Source of the DNA: [Mycobacterium] nativiensis | Lineage (GTDB): Bacteria; Actinomycetota; Actinomycetes; Mycobacteriales; Mycobacteriaceae | Direction of reading: 5' to 3' | NCBI RefSeq assembly: GCF_020172685.1 | Contig: NZ_CP083986.1 | Span: 1,658,614-1,722,613 of the forward strand | Length of the DNA: 64,000 nt | Part shown: positions 8,561 to 18,298 of the stretch, piece after piece | Numbering within the stretch: position 1 is the first letter of the stretch | How the letters are laid out: the number at the start of each line of letters is the position of its first letter | Notes under the pieces: generated by a model | What the model saw: only the letters and a program-made list of their open reading frames with translations | Told to the model about the DNA's origin: nothing | The model's database searches: none | Made by a program: the position numbers and the translations under genes

Positions 8561-8613
8561 TGACGGGCCGGGCAAACGGTGGTATCCTCAGCCCGAGTTA
8601 ATCGCAATTAACT
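8561..8613 (+). promoter_or_regulatory. scoA promoter with candidate BkaR operator 2
   Basis: TGACGG (8561-8566) and TATCCT (8583-8588) are spaced by 16 bases. Immediately downstream, at 8596-8613, AGTTAAT and ATTAACT flank a 4-base centre in a near-perfect 18-bp palindrome. A repressor there would cover the expected start site. The half-site matches operator 1 at 6834-6849. Confidence 0.6.
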
Positions 8614-8640
8614 GAAGTTGGAAAGTCGAGGAGGCTTTCG

Positions 8641-9396
8641 GTGGCGATGGACAAGGTTGTGGCGACGCCCGCGGACGCCGTTGCCGATGTGACCGACGGC
8701 GCGTCGCTGGCCGTGGGCGGGTTCGGGCTCTGCGGCATTCCCGAGGCATTGATCGACGCCATATTGCAGCTGGGTGTCACCGATCTGGAGACGGTCTCCA
8801 ACAACTGCGGCGTCGACGGCATCGGGCTGGGGGTGCTGTTGGAACACAAACGGATCCGACGCACGATCAGCTCCTACGTGGGCGAGAACAAGGAGTTCGC
8901 GCGGCAATTCCTCTCCGGCGAACTGGAGGTGGAGCTGACCCCGCAGGGCACCCTGGCCGAGCGACTGCGCGCGGGCGGCGCCGGGATTCCGGCCTTCTAC
9001 ACGCCGACCGGGGTGGGCACCCAGGTCGCCGATGGCGGCCTGCCGTGGCGCTACGACGGGGCCGGCGGGGTGGCGGTGGCCTCGCCGCCGAAGGAGACCC
9101 GAGACTTCGACGGACGCACCTACGTGCTGGAGCGGGCGATCCGCACCGACTTCGCGCTGGTGCACGCCTGGAAGGGCGATCGGCACGGCAACCTCGTCTA
9201 CCGCGAGGCAGCCGCCAACTTCAACCCGGACTGTGCTGCGGCGGGCCGGATCACGATCGCGCAGGTCGAGCATCTGGTCGAGCCCGGTGAGATCTGCCCC
9301 GCCGAGGTGCACACCCAAGGGGTTTTCGTGCACCGGGTGGTGCACGTGCCCAATCCGATCAAGCGAATCGAGCGGGAGACGGTGCGCGAATCATGA
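8641..9396 (+). CDS. scoA: Succinyl-CoA:3-ketoacid CoA-transferase subunit A
   Basis: The 251-residue alpha subunit of the enzyme that moves CoA from succinyl-CoA to acetoacetate, the last step in using acetoacetate from leucine. The glycine-rich CoA site [14 protein letters not shown] lies at about 24-37, and GENKEF and [10 protein letters not shown] are family signatures. The start is GTG 8641, with GAGGAGG 6 bases before it; an ATG two codons later is possible. It overlaps scoB by ATGA. Corresponds to Rv2504c. Confidence 0.93.
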   Translation: MAMDKVVATPADAVADVTDGASLAVGGFGLCGIPEALIDAILQLGVTDLETVSNNCGVDGIGLGVLLEHKRIRRTISSYVGENKEFARQFLSGELEVELTPQGTLAERLRAGGAGIPAFYTPTGVGTQVADGGLPWRYDGAGGVAVASPPKETRDFDGRTYVLERAIRTDFALVHAWKGDRHGNLVYREAAANFNPDCAAAGRITIAQVEHLVEPGEICPAEVHTQGVFVHRVVHVPNPIKRIERETVRES

Positions 9397-10034
9397 CTCT
9401 GACCAGAGACGAGCTGGCCGCACGGGTGGCCGCCGAACTGCGCGACGGGCAGTACGTCAACCTCGGCATCGGACTGCCGACCTTGATTCCCAATCACATT
9501 CCCGACGGCGTCAGCGTGGTGCTGCACTCGGAGAACGGAATCCTCGGGGTCGGCCCCTACCCGGTGCGCGACGACCTCGACGCCGATCTGATCAATGCCG
9601 GCAAAGAAACAGTGACGGTCCTGCCCGGGGCGTCGTTCTTCTCGTCGTCCGCCTCGTTCGGGGTCATCCGCGGCGGCCACCTTGACGTGGCAGTCCTTGG
9701 CGCCATGCAGGTTTCAGCTGCCGGAGACCTGGCCAACTGGATGATCCCCGGCAAGATGATCAAAGGCATGGGCGGGGCCATGGACCTGGTGCACGGGGCG
9801 CGGCGGGTGATCGTGATGATGGAGCACGCCGCAAAAGACGGCAGCGCCAAGATCGTCGAGCACTGCACCCTGCCGCTCACCGGTGCCCGCTGCGTCAACC
9901 GGATCATCACCGATATGGCCGTCATCGACGTCACCGAGGCGGGCCTGGAGTTGATCGAGACCGCACCCGGGGTGACTGTCGACGAGGTCGTCGCCAAAAC
10001 CGAGGCGCAGCTGAATCTTTCGAAGGTGTCATGA
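9393..10034 (+). CDS. scoB: Succinyl-CoA:3-ketoacid CoA-transferase subunit B
   Basis: The 213-residue beta subunit. It carries the catalytic glutamate, E47, in [10 protein letters not shown], which forms the glutamyl-CoA thioester, and the N-terminal motif [17 protein letters not shown]. It pairs with the scoA product. It overlaps scoA by 4 bases at the start and accD1 by 4 bases at the end, implying tight translational coupling. Corresponds to Rv2503c. Confidence 0.94.
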   Translation: MTLTRDELAARVAAELRDGQYVNLGIGLPTLIPNHIPDGVSVVLHSENGILGVGPYPVRDDLDADLINAGKETVTVLPGASFFSSSASFGVIRGGHLDVAVLGAMQVSAAGDLANWMIPGKMIKGMGGAMDLVHGARRVIVMMEHAAKDGSAKIVEHCTLPLTGARCVNRIITDMAVIDVTEAGLELIETAPGVTVDEVVAKTEAQLNLSKVS

Positions 10035-11602
10035 CCGCGCCGACATTCGCCGACGAGCACCGCCGTCTGGTCGCCGAACTCAACGCCAAACTTGCGAGTG
10101 CGGCGCTGGGCGGCAGCGAACGCTCCCGGGAGCGCCACGTCGCCCGCGGCAAACTTCTCCCGCGCGACCGGGTGGAGCGACTGCTGGATCCGGGCAGCCC
10201 GTTTCTGGAACTGGCCCCGCTGGCCGCCGACGGCATGTACGACGACGAATGTCCCGGGGCCGGGATCATCACCGGAATCGGGCGGGTGTCCGGGCGCGAA
10301 TGTGTGATCGTCGCCAACGACGCCACCGTCAAGGGAGGTACCTACTACCCGGTCACGGTCAAAAAGCACCTGCGTGCCCAGGAGGTGGCGCTGGGCAACC
10401 GGCTGCCGTGCCTGTACCTGGTGGACTCCGGTGGCGCGTTTCTGCCCCGCCAGGACGAGGTGTTCCCCGACCGCGAGCATTTCGGCCGGATCTTCTACAA
10501 CCAGGCCACCATGAGCGCCCGCGGCATCCCGCAGATCGCCGCGGTGCTGGGCTCGTGCACCGCGGGCGGTGCCTACGTTCCGGCGATGAGCGACGAAGCC
10601 GTCATCGTCCGCGAGCAGGGCACCATCTTCCTGGGCGGCCCGCCCCTGGTGAAGGCCGCCACCGGAGAGGTGGTGACCGCGGAGGAGCTCGGCGGTGGCG
10701 ACCTGCACTCGAAGGTCTCCGGGGTCACCGACTACCTGGCCGACGACGACGAGCACGCCCTGCGCATCGTGCGGCAGATCGCCGCGACATTCGGGCCGCA
10801 ACCCGAAAGCCCCTGGGAGATAAAGCGCTCCGTCGAACCCAAGCACAAGCCGGCCGAACTCTACGACGTCGTCCCACCGGACCCTCGGGTGCCCTACGAC
10901 GTGCGCCAGGTGATCGTCCGGCTGGTCGACGGCAGCGAGTTCAGCGAGTTCAAGGCCGAGTACGGCAAGACGCTGGTGACCGCGTTCGCGCGCATCCACG
11001 GCCACCCGGTCGGGATTATCGCCAACAACGGAGTGCTGTTCGGTGAGTCGGCGCTCAAGGGGGCGCACTTCATCGAACTGTGCGACAAGCGCTCCATCCC
11101 GCTGGTGTTCCTGCAGAACATCGCCGGCTTCATGGTCGGCCGCGACTACGAGGCCGGAGGAATCGCCAAGCACGGCGCCAAGATGGTCACCGCGGTGGCC
11201 TGCGCGCGAGTGCCCAAGCTGACGGTGGTGATCGGCGGGTCCTACGGGGCGGGCAACTACTCCATGTGCGGGCGGGCGTATTCGCCGCGCTTCCTGTGGA
11301 TGTGGCCCAACGCCCGGATCTCGGTGATGGGCGGCGAGCAGGCCGCTTCGGTGCTCGCCACCGTGCGCGGCGAACAGCTCGACGCCGCAGGCAAGCCGTG
11401 GTCACCGGCCGACGAGGAGGCGTTCAAGGCGCCGATCCGCGAGCAGTACGAGGCGCAGGGCAACCCGTACTACTCGACCGCACGGCTGTGGGACGACGGC
11501 ATCATCGACCCGGCCGACACCAGAACAGTCCTGGGACTGGCGCTTTCGGTGTGTGCGAACGCACCGCTGGACCCGGTCTCTTACGGCGTCTTTCGGATGT
11601 GA
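10031..11602 (+). CDS. accD1: Acyl-CoA carboxylase carboxyltransferase subunit AccD1
   Basis: The 523-residue biotin-dependent carboxyltransferase, with two crotonase-fold halves. Visible features include the oxyanion-hole glycines in [13 protein letters not shown] and, in the second half, [20 protein letters not shown]. AccA1-AccD1 of M. tuberculosis is a 3-methylcrotonyl-CoA carboxylase in leucine degradation; operon context supports the same role here. It overlaps scoB by ATGA, and accA1 follows after 5 bases. Corresponds to Rv2502c. Confidence 0.93.
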   Translation: MTAPTFADEHRRLVAELNAKLASAALGGSERSRERHVARGKLLPRDRVERLLDPGSPFLELAPLAADGMYDDECPGAGIITGIGRVSGRECVIVANDATVKGGTYYPVTVKKHLRAQEVALGNRLPCLYLVDSGGAFLPRQDEVFPDREHFGRIFYNQATMSARGIPQIAAVLGSCTAGGAYVPAMSDEAVIVREQGTIFLGGPPLVKAATGEVVTAEELGGGDLHSKVSGVTDYLADDDEHALRIVRQIAATFGPQPESPWEIKRSVEPKHKPAELYDVVPPDPRVPYDVRQVIVRLVDGSEFSEFKAEYGKTLVTAFARIHGHPVGIIANNGVLFGESALKGAHFIELCDKRSIPLVFLQNIAGFMVGRDYEAGGIAKHGAKMVTAVACARVPKLTVVIGGSYGAGNYSMCGRAYSPRFLWMWPNARISVMGGEQAASVLATVRGEQLDAAGKPWSPADEEAFKAPIREQYEAQGNPYYSTARLWDDGIIDPADTRTVLGLALSVCANAPLDPVSYGVFRM

Positions 11603-11607
11603 CCCAC

Positions 11608-13605
11608 ATGAATTCAGCCATGTTCGACACGGTCTTGGTGGCCAACCGCGGCGAGATCGCGGTGCGGGTGATCCGCACCCTGCGGCGCATGGGTATTCGG
11701 TCGGTGGCCGTCTACAGCGACGCCGACGCCGGGGCGCTGCATGTGCGAGAAGCCGACACCGCGGTGCGAATCGGACCCGCCCCCGTGCTCGACAGTTATC
11801 TGTCGATTCCCAAGGTGCTCAAAGCGGCCGCGGCCACCGGCGCCCAGGCGATCCATCCGGGCTACGGATTCCTCTCCGAGAACGCCGGATTCGCGGCCGC
11901 CTGCGAGCAGGCCGGGGTGGTCTTCATCGGACCGCCCGCCCGGGCCATCGAGGTGATGGGCGACAAGATCTCCGCGAAACGGACCGTGTCGGCGTTTGAC
12001 GTACCGGTGGTAGCCGGGCTGGCCAAGCCGGGCCTGTCCGATGACGAACTGGTGGCAGCGGCCTCCGAAATCGGATACCCGGTCCTGATCAAGCCGTCGG
12101 CGGGCGGCGGCGGTAAAGGCATGCACCTGGTGGAGGACCCGGGCGGGCTGCGCGCGGCGCTGGCCACCGCACGGCGTGAGGCGGCATCGGCGTTCGGCGA
12201 CGACACCCTGTTCCTCGAGCGCTTCGTGTTGCGGCCCCGCCACATCGAGGTTCAGGTGCTGGCCGACACCCACGGCAACGTGGTGCACCTCGGCGAACGG
12301 GAATGCAGCCTGCAGCGTCGCCACCAGAAGGTGATCGAGGAGGCGCCGTCGCCGTTGCTGGACGCCGAAACCCGGGCCCGGATCGGTATGGCGGCCTGCA
12401 ACACCGCCCGCAGCGTCGACTACGTCGGCGCCGGCACGGTGGAGTTCATCGTCTCCGCGGATCGCCCGGACGAGTTCTTCTTCATGGAGATGAACACCCG
12501 ACTGCAGGTGGAACACCCGGTCACCGAAGCGATCACCGGTCTGGACCTTGTCGAGTGGCAGGTGCGGGTGGCCGCCGGCGAGAAGCTGCCCTTCACCCAG
12601 GACGAGATCACCCTCACCGGGCACGCGGTCGAGGCCCGGGTGTATGCCGAGGACCCGGCGCGCGGCTTCCTGCCCACCGGCGGACGGGTGCTGGCGGTGC
12701 ACGAGCCCACCGGGCCGGGGCTGCGGGTGGACTCGTCGTTGCAGGCCGGCACGGTGGTCGGCAGCGACTACGACCCGATGCTGTCCAAGGTGATCGCGCA
12801 CGGCGCCGACCGGGCGCAGGCGCTCGCACGACTGGATGCGGCCCTGGCCGGCACCGCGGTGTTCGGGGTGCAGACCAATGTCGAGTTCCTGCGGTTCCTG
12901 CTGGCCGACCCGCGAGTGATCGCCGGTGACCTGGACACCGAGTTGCTCGACACCCGCTCGGCGGACTTCGCGCCGCTGCCGGCACCCGATGACGTGCTGG
13001 CCGCGGGCGGCCTCTACCGCCAGTGGGCGATTGCCCGGCGCGGTCGCCGTGAGTTGTGGGCGGCGCCGAGTGGATGGCGGATCGGGGCCGCGGCCCCGGT
13101 GCGCACCGACGTGCGCACCGCGCTGCGATCGGAGCCGGTCTCGGTGTGGGGGCTGCCGGCGGACGCACGGGTTCAGGTCGGTGACGGCGAGACCAGTAGT
13201 GCCGCCGTCGAAGTCGACGGTGACCAGCTGATCGTCACGGTCGCCGGGCGGCAGCGCAGGTTCGCATTCGCCGCGGCCGACGATCAGTTGTGGGTCTCCG
13301 ATGAGCGTGGCACCTGGCAGATTCGCGAAGCCGAGGTGGTGCGGGTGCATCGCGGTGGCGGCCCGCGCAGCGCCGAGATCGTCAGCCCGATGCCCGGCAG
13401 TGTGATCGCGGTGCACATCGAATCCGGATCGCGCGTAGCGGAAGGCGATCCGGTGGTGGTGGTCGAGGCGATGAAGATGGAGCACACCCTGACTGCGCCG
13501 GTCAGCGGTCAGGTGGAGCTATTGGTGTCAGTTGGCGATCAGGTGACGGTGGACCAGGTACTGGCCCGGCTGATTCCCGAGTTGAGTGAGGACAAGCAGC
13601 AATGA
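11608..13605 (+). CDS. accA1: Acyl-CoA carboxylase biotin carboxylase/carrier subunit AccA1
   Basis: A 665-residue alpha subunit with a biotin-carboxylase ATP-grasp domain ([14 protein letters not shown] at the start, glycine loop [22 protein letters not shown]) and a C-terminal biotinyl domain with EAMKMEH, where K623 is the biotin site. With AccD1 it makes 3-methylglutaconyl-CoA from 3-methylcrotonyl-CoA. The frame is open far upstream into accD1; ATG 11608 is chosen, and ATG 11620 ([11 protein letters not shown]) is equally plausible and closer to the usual family start. It overlaps fadE19 by ATGA. Corresponds to Rv2501c. Confidence 0.93.
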   Translation: MNSAMFDTVLVANRGEIAVRVIRTLRRMGIRSVAVYSDADAGALHVREADTAVRIGPAPVLDSYLSIPKVLKAAAATGAQAIHPGYGFLSENAGFAAACEQAGVVFIGPPARAIEVMGDKISAKRTVSAFDVPVVAGLAKPGLSDDELVAAASEIGYPVLIKPSAGGGGKGMHLVEDPGGLRAALATARREAASAFGDDTLFLERFVLRPRHIEVQVLADTHGNVVHLGERECSLQRRHQKVIEEAPSPLLDAETRARIGMAACNTARSVDYVGAGTVEFIVSADRPDEFFFMEMNTRLQVEHPVTEAITGLDLVEWQVRVAAGEKLPFTQDEITLTGHAVEARVYAEDPARGFLPTGGRVLAVHEPTGPGLRVDSSLQAGTVVGSDYDPMLSKVIAHGADRAQALARLDAALAGTAVFGVQTNVEFLRFLLADPRVIAGDLDTELLDTRSADFAPLPAPDDVLAAGGLYRQWAIARRGRRELWAAPSGWRIGAAAPVRTDVRTALRSEPVSVWGLPADARVQVGDGETSSAAVEVDGDQLIVTVAGRQRRFAFAAADDQLWVSDERGTWQIREAEVVRVHRGGGPRSAEIVSPMPGSVIAVHIESGSRVAEGDPVVVVEAMKMEHTLTAPVSGQVELLVSVGDQVTVDQVLARLIPELSEDKQQ

Positions 13606-14762
13606 CGACTATTACGGCAGGCATCCTGCCCAAGGAATACCAGGAACTCCGCGACACGGTCGCCGATTTCGCTCGCACCGTGGTCGCCCCGGTGGCCGCC
13701 AAGCACGACGAAGAACACAGTTTCCCCTACGAAGTGATCGCCAAGATGGGGGAGATGGGCCTGTTCGGCCTGCCGTTCCCGGAGGAGTACGGCGGCATGG
13801 GCGGCGACTACTTCGCGCTGGCCCTGGCGCTGGAGGAGCTCGGCAAGGTCGACCAGTCGGTGGCGATGACCCTGGAGGCCGGAGTCGGCCTGGGGGCAAT
13901 GCCGATCTACCGGTTCGGCAACACCGAACAGAAGCAGACCTGGTTGCCGGATCTGGTCACCGGTCGCGCGCTGGCGGGCTTCGGCCTGACCGAGCCGGGC
14001 GCGGGATCCGATGCCGGCGGCACCCGCACCACCGCCCGGCGGGACAACGGTGAATGGGTCATCAACGGCACCAAGCAGTTCATCACGAACTCCGGCACCG
14101 ATATCACCTCGCTGGTGACCGTCACCGCCGTCACCGGAACCCGGCCCGACGGCCGCAAGGAGATCTCCACGATCATCGTCCCGTCCGGGACACCGGGTTT
14201 CACCGTGGAGCCGGCGTACAACAAGGTGGGCTGGAACGCCTCGGACACCCACCCGCTCACCTTCGCCGATGCCCGTGTGCCCGAGGGCAATCTGCTCGGT
14301 GAGGAAGGCCGGGGCTACGCGAACTTCCTGCAGATCCTCGACGAGGGCCGCATCGCGATCGCCGCGGTGGCCACCGGGGTGGCGCAGGGCTGCGTCGACG
14401 AAAGCGTCAAGTACGCCGGCGAACGCGAGGCGTTCGGCCAGACGATCGGCTCCTACCAGGCGATCAGCTTCAAGATCGCCCGAATGGAGGCCCGCGCCCA
14501 CGTCGCGCGTACGGCGTACTACGACGCCGCGGCAAAGATGTTGGCGGGCAAGCCGTTCAAGAAGGAAGCGGCGATCGCCAAGATGATCTCCTCGGAGGCC
14601 GCGATGGACAACGCCCGAGATGCCACCCAGATTCACGGCGGCTACGGATTCATCAACGAATACCCGGTGGCCCGGCACTACCGTGACAGCAAGATCCTGG
14701 AGATCGGTGAGGGCACCACCGAGGTGCAGCTGATGCTGATCGCACGATCGTTGGGGCTGTGA
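13602..14762 (+). CDS. fadE19: Acyl-CoA dehydrogenase FadE19 (isovaleryl/short branched-chain type)
   Basis: A 386-residue FAD-dependent acyl-CoA dehydrogenase with the three-domain fold. Signatures are [11 protein letters not shown] near 60, [14 protein letters not shown] near 127, and a C-terminal [18 protein letters not shown]. The likely catalytic base is E370 in IGEGTTEVQ. In this operon it best fits oxidation of isovaleryl-CoA or 2-methylbutyryl-CoA to the enoyl-CoA; the exact substrate is inference. It overlaps accA1 by 4 bases, and the MaoC gene begins at its stop (TGATG). Corresponds to Rv2500c. Confidence 0.92.
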   Translation: MTTITAGILPKEYQELRDTVADFARTVVAPVAAKHDEEHSFPYEVIAKMGEMGLFGLPFPEEYGGMGGDYFALALALEELGKVDQSVAMTLEAGVGLGAMPIYRFGNTEQKQTWLPDLVTGRALAGFGLTEPGAGSDAGGTRTTARRDNGEWVINGTKQFITNSGTDITSLVTVTAVTGTRPDGRKEISTIIVPSGTPGFTVEPAYNKVGWNASDTHPLTFADARVPEGNLLGEEGRGYANFLQILDEGRIAIAAVATGVAQGCVDESVKYAGEREAFGQTIGSYQAISFKIARMEARAHVARTAYYDAAAKMLAGKPFKKEAAIAKMISSEAAMDNARDATQIHGGYGFINEYPVARHYRDSKILEIGEGTTEVQLMLIARSLGL

Positions 14763-15250
14763 TGAGCAAGACCGTCGAGCAGCGCGGGCTGTGGTTCGAG
14801 GAATACGAGATCGGAACCACCTACGCGCACCGGCCGGGGCGCACGCTCACCGAAGCCGACAACGTGCTGTTCACCACGTTGACGATGAACACCCAGTCGC
14901 TGCACCTGGACGCGGCCTGGGCCGCCGAGCAGCCCGGGTTTCGTGGTGAGCGGCTGGTGAACTCGATGCTGACGCTGTCCACGCTGGTCGGCCTGTCGGT
15001 CGCGCAGCTCACGCTGGGCACGATCGTGGCGAACCTGGGTTTCTCCGAGGTGTCATTTCCCAAGCCGGTGTTCCACGGCGACACCCTCTACGCCGAGACG
15101 GTCTGCACCGACAAGCGCGAGTCCAAGAGCCGCCCGGGGGAGGGGATCGTGACCCTCGAGCACGTCGGCCGCAACCAGCACGGCGATGTGGTGGCCCGCG
15201 CGGTGCGCACCACGTTGGTGCGAAAGATGCCCACCGAGGACCGCCGATGA
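14762..15250 (+). CDS. MaoC-like enoyl-CoA hydratase
   Basis: A 162-residue single hot-dog protein of the MaoC type, corresponding to Rv2499c. It starts with [30 protein letters not shown], where the hydratase Asp/His region is expected; here [10 protein letters not shown] precedes NTQSLHLD with H at about 45. It could hydrate 3-methylglutaconyl-CoA to HMG-CoA, filling the gap between AccA1/D1 and CitE, but that is inferred from context. ATG 14762 overlaps the fadE19 stop by one base; GTG 14759 is an alternative. The stop is part of an ATGA that opens the MIRU-like element. Confidence 0.85.
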   Translation: MSKTVEQRGLWFEEYEIGTTYAHRPGRTLTEADNVLFTTLTMNTQSLHLDAAWAAEQPGFRGERLVNSMLTLSTLVGLSVAQLTLGTIVANLGFSEVSFPKPVFHGDTLYAETVCTDKRESKSRPGEGIVTLEHVGRNQHGDVVARAVRTTLVRKMPTEDRR

Positions 15251-15309
15251 GCCGCGCCGACGACGATGCAGAGCGAAGAATGAGCGATGCTGAGGAGCGG
15301 CGCCGATGA
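15247..15309 (+). repeat. MIRU-like intercistronic unit with 20-codon mini-ORF
   Basis: Between the MaoC gene and citE sits a 59-bp unit bounded by ATGA at 15247 and ATGA at 15306. Its core, GACGACGATGCAGAGCGAAG, followed by a GAGGAGCGGCGC-like end, matches the mycobacterial interspersed repetitive unit known between senX3 and regX3. It encodes [20 protein letters not shown] in frame; its start overlaps the upstream stop and its own stop overlaps the citE start. This keeps translation coupled and supplies GAGGAG as the citE Shine-Dalgarno. Confidence 0.8.
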
Positions 15310-16103
15310 GCACCGGTCCGGCCTGGTTGTTCTGCCCCGCGGACCGCCCGGAGCGATTCGGCAAGGCCGCCGCGGTGGCCGACGTGGTGATCCTGGATCT
15401 GGAGGACGGAGTGGCCGCCGCGGACCGGCCGGCCGCTCGGGAGGCGTTGCGAAACACTCCACTCGACCCGGAGCGCACCGTGGTCCGGGTCAATCCGGCC
15501 GGCACCGAGGATCAGGCTCGCGACCTGGAGGCGCTGGCCGACACCGCCTACACCACCGTGATGCTGGCCAAGACCGAGTCGGCCGCCCAGGTCGAGGCGC
15601 TGGCTCCCCGCCGGGTGGTCGCCCTGATCGAAACCCCGCGCGGTGTGGTGTTTTCCACCGAGATCGCGGCCGCGCAGGGATGCGTCGCGATGATGTGGGG
15701 CGCCGAAGATCTGGTTGCCGCCATGGGCGGTGGTTCCAGCCGGCACGCAGACGGTCGATACCGGGACGTCGCCCGCCACGCGCGCTCGACGGTCCTGCTG
15801 GCCGCGTCCGCCTTCGGCCTGGCCGCGTTGGACGCCGTGTACCTCAACATCGGCGACCTCGACGGGCTGAAGGCCGAGGCAGTCGACGGCGCAGCAGTCG
15901 GGTTCGCCGCCACCGTGTGTATCCATCCGACTCAAGTCGCGGTGGTGCGCGACGCCTACCGTCCCCCTGCGGAGCGAATCGACTGGGCGCGAAGGGTGCT
16001 CGACGCGGCACAGTCCGAGCGTGGGGTGTTCGCGTTTGAAGGTCAGATGGTGGACTCTCCGGTGCTGCGGCACGCTGAGGCTATTCTGCGGCGAGCGGAT
16101 TAA
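15306..16103 (+). CDS. citE: CitE-like beta-hydroxyacyl-CoA lyase
   Basis: A 265-residue HpcH/HpaI-family TIM-barrel lyase. Motifs are LFCPADRPERFGKA at the N-terminus, VILDLEDGVAAADR with the metal-ligand acidic pair, VVALIETPRGVV, and MMWGAEDL. Rv2498c, its counterpart, has been shown to cleave (R)-HMG-CoA and citramalyl-type CoA esters in leucine breakdown and itaconate disposal. The ATG at 15306 has GAGGAG 9 bases before it, provided by the MIRU-like repeat. In M. tuberculosis pdhA follows directly; here a tartrate dehydratase-like gene follows after 26 bases. Confidence 0.9.
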   Translation: MSTGPAWLFCPADRPERFGKAAAVADVVILDLEDGVAAADRPAAREALRNTPLDPERTVVRVNPAGTEDQARDLEALADTAYTTVMLAKTESAAQVEALAPRRVVALIETPRGVVFSTEIAAAQGCVAMMWGAEDLVAAMGGGSSRHADGRYRDVARHARSTVLLAASAFGLAALDAVYLNIGDLDGLKAEAVDGAAVGFAATVCIHPTQVAVVRDAYRPPAERIDWARRVLDAAQSERGVFAFEGQMVDSPVLRHAEAILRRAD

Positions 16104-16129
16104 CCACTAACCTCCAGGAGTGACGGCGC

Positions 16130-17305
16130 GTGCGCATCACCCAGATCGTCGAAACCTCAGTACCGTTGCGTGGCGAGATCGCCAACGCGCTGGTGGATTT
16201 CTCCCGGCACACCGTCTCGTTGGTCGCGGTGGTCAGTGATCAGACCCGGAACGGGAAACCGGTGACCGGTGTCGCGTTCAACTCGATCGGCCGGTTCGCC
16301 CAGGGCGGCATCCTGCGTGACCGGATGATCCCGCGGGTCCTCGGCGCACCCCCGGAGTCGCTGCTCGACGACGCCGGCCGCATCGACCCCGCCCGGGTCC
16401 TGGGCCGTGCGCTCACCGACGAAAAGCCCGGCGGCCACGGCGATCGGGCCGGCGCGGCGGCCGCGCTGGAACTGGCCTGCTGGGACCTCAACGCCAAACT
16501 GGCCGACGAGCCCGCCTACCGCACCATTGCGCGCCAGTTCGGCAGGGCGTTGGGTAGGGACACCGACGCCAGCTCGGTGCCGGTATACGCCGCCGGCGGC
16601 TACTACTACCCCGGTGACGGTCTGGACCGGCTCCGCACCGAGATGCGCGGCTACCTCGACCTGGGATACGACGCGGTCAAGATGAAGATCGGCGGCGCGC
16701 CGATGCGTGACGATCTGGATCGCGTCGAGGCGGTGATCGACGTGGTCGGCAGCGGCTCTCGGGTGGCCGTGGATGCCAACGGGCGCTTCGATGCCGCCGC
16801 GGCCGGCGACTGGGCGCGGGAGCTGGGTTCCTACGGCCTGCGCTGGTATGAGGAACCCGGCGATCCGCTCGACTTCGAGTTGAACGCCCGGGTCACCGCC
16901 GGTTACGGCGGTGCGGTCGCCACCGGCGAGAACCTGTTCTCGGTGCGCGACGTGACCAATCTGGTCCGCTACGGCGGCATGCGCCCGGGCCGCGACATCT
17001 TCCAGATGGACGCCGGACTGAGCTACGGGTTGACCGAATACGCCCGCATGCTCGAGGTGCTGGAACAGCACGGGTTCGATCGTCGCTGCGCCTTCCCGCA
17101 CGGTGGGCACCTGATCAACCTGCACATCGCAGTCGGATTGGGCTTGGGCGGTTGCGAGTCCTATCCCGGCGTGTTCGCACCGTTCGGCGGATACTCGCCG
17201 GCGTGCGTGCTGTCCGAGGGCACCATCGCGCCCACCGACGCACCGGGATTCGGCCTTGAGGAAAAGCCCGACCTGGCCGCTGTGATCGCTGAGGTGAACC
17301 GATGA
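16130..17305 (+). CDS. D(-)-tartrate dehydratase-like enolase-superfamily enzyme
   Basis: A 391-residue mandelate-racemase/muconate-lactonising type barrel. Catalytic and metal residues are in place: K184 in KMKIGG, D215 in VDANGRF, E241 in WYEEPGDP, E267 in ATGENLF, and H324 in FPHGGHLINLHIA. Long stretches (NEKPGGHG-like DEKPGGHG, VYAAGGYYYPG, YGGMRPGRD) agree with the D-tartrate dehydratase TarD of Bradyrhizobium, recalled from memory, with K184 at the same number. It probably dehydrates D-tartrate or a similar sugar acid to oxaloacetate or a keto acid. GTG 16130 has AGGAG 9 bases before it. It lies 26 bases after citE and overlaps the next gene by ATGA. Confidence 0.8.
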   Translation: MRITQIVETSVPLRGEIANALVDFSRHTVSLVAVVSDQTRNGKPVTGVAFNSIGRFAQGGILRDRMIPRVLGAPPESLLDDAGRIDPARVLGRALTDEKPGGHGDRAGAAAALELACWDLNAKLADEPAYRTIARQFGRALGRDTDASSVPVYAAGGYYYPGDGLDRLRTEMRGYLDLGYDAVKMKIGGAPMRDDLDRVEAVIDVVGSGSRVAVDANGRFDAAAAGDWARELGSYGLRWYEEPGDPLDFELNARVTAGYGGAVATGENLFSVRDVTNLVRYGGMRPGRDIFQMDAGLSYGLTEYARMLEVLEQHGFDRRCAFPHGGHLINLHIAVGLGLGGCESYPGVFAPFGGYSPACVLSEGTIAPTDAPGFGLEEKPDLAAVIAEVNR

Positions 17306-18234
17306 GGATCGCCGTCGTCGGGTGCGGCGCGATGGGGTCGATCTACGCCGCCAAATTGGCTGCCGCCGGAAACGACGTGCTGGCGATCGACCGGTCGCGT
17401 GCGCACGTCGAAGCCATCGCCGCGCACGGGCTGCGGATCAGCGGCCCCCAGTCCGACGAGGTGGCGATCATGCGGGCGGCCACCGCCGCGCCGGCCGAGC
17501 CGATGGACCTGGTGGTGCTGGCGGTCAAAGCGGCCGACGTGGCCACCGGGGCAGCCCAGGTCCTGCCGCTGCTCGGCGAACACACACCGGTGCTGACCAT
17601 CCAGAACGGGCTGGGTTCGGCCGACACTGTCGCCGGAGTCGTCGGCGAGGCGCGTGTGGCGGTGGGAATCGCCAGCGGATTCGGAGCGTCGCGGCCAGAA
17701 CCCGGGCACGTCCACCACAACGCGATGCGGGCGGTGCGATTCGGTGCGTATGCCGCGCTGCCGTTTTCGTCGGTCGAGGCGATCGCCGCGGTGTGGTCGG
17801 ACGCCGGTTTCGACGCCGCAGCGGTGGCTGACATCGCCGCGATGCAGTGGGAGAAGCTGATCTGCAACGTCGCCTACAGCGCGCCGTGTGCGTTGACGGG
17901 TATGACGGTCGGGCAGGTGATGGACGATGACACCGCCATGGGGCCGGTCAGCCGCGCTGCCGCGACTGAAGCCTGGGCGGTGGCTCGCGCCGCCGGAATC
18001 AACATCGCCGTGGCCGACCCGGTCGCCCACGTCCGGGACTTCGGAGCGCAGATGCCGGATGCCAAACCGTCTGCGCTGCTGGACCATCAGGCTCGGCGGG
18101 CCAGTGAGATCGATGTGATCAACGGCGCGGTGGTGCGCAGGGCCGAACAGATCGGGCAGTCGGCTCCGGTCAATACGACGCTGACGGCCCTGGTCAAAGC
18201 CGTTGAGCGTCAGTGGTTGACGCCGCAGAACTGA
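17302..18234 (+). CDS. 2-dehydropantoate 2-reductase (PanE/ApbA) family protein
   Basis: A 310-residue NADPH-dependent reductase of the ketopantoate reductase family. The Rossmann motif is VVGCGAMGS at 5-13, N102 is in IQNGLG, and K185 is in MQWEKLICNVAY, the catalytic lysine position. A C-terminal helix reads KPSALLDHQARRASEIDVINGAVV. It overlaps the tartrate dehydratase-like gene by 4 bases, so it probably acts in the same pathway on a 2-keto acid rather than in pantothenate synthesis. That is inference; a genuine PanE cannot be excluded. Confidence 0.8.
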   Translation: MRIAVVGCGAMGSIYAAKLAAAGNDVLAIDRSRAHVEAIAAHGLRISGPQSDEVAIMRAATAAPAEPMDLVVLAVKAADVATGAAQVLPLLGEHTPVLTIQNGLGSADTVAGVVGEARVAVGIASGFGASRPEPGHVHHNAMRAVRFGAYAALPFSSVEAIAAVWSDAGFDAAAVADIAAMQWEKLICNVAYSAPCALTGMTVGQVMDDDTAMGPVSRAAATEAWAVARAAGINIAVADPVAHVRDFGAQMPDAKPSALLDHQARRASEIDVINGAVVRRAEQIGQSAPVNTTLTALVKAVERQWLTPQN

Positions 18235-18284
18235 ACACCATGCCGGGTGGCGTTCAGTTGCAGACGTCCCACCCGCAGCGGGCC

Positions 18285-18290
18285 TAACGT
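18285..18290 (+). promoter_or_regulatory. -10 box TAACGT of the methyltransferase gene
   Basis: TAACGT ends 8 bases before the ATG at 18299, predicting transcription to begin at or next to the start codon. The gap after the PanE-like gene is 64 bases, so the methyltransferase likely has its own leaderless mRNA. No good -35 hexamer is seen. Confidence 0.45.
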
Positions 18291-18298
18291 GGAATGTC

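Noticed and set aside
9557..11173. Long minus-strand ORFs opposite scoB/accD1 and opposite accA1 (11614-13485)
   Set aside because: Their Gly/Arg/His-rich composition and complete overlap with well-recognised genes mark them as antisense shadows of GC-rich coding DNA.
16099..16111. Third BkaR site (ATTAACCACTAAC) after citE
   Set aside because: It contains right-hand half-sites as a direct repeat only, with no palindrome, and includes the citE stop codon.
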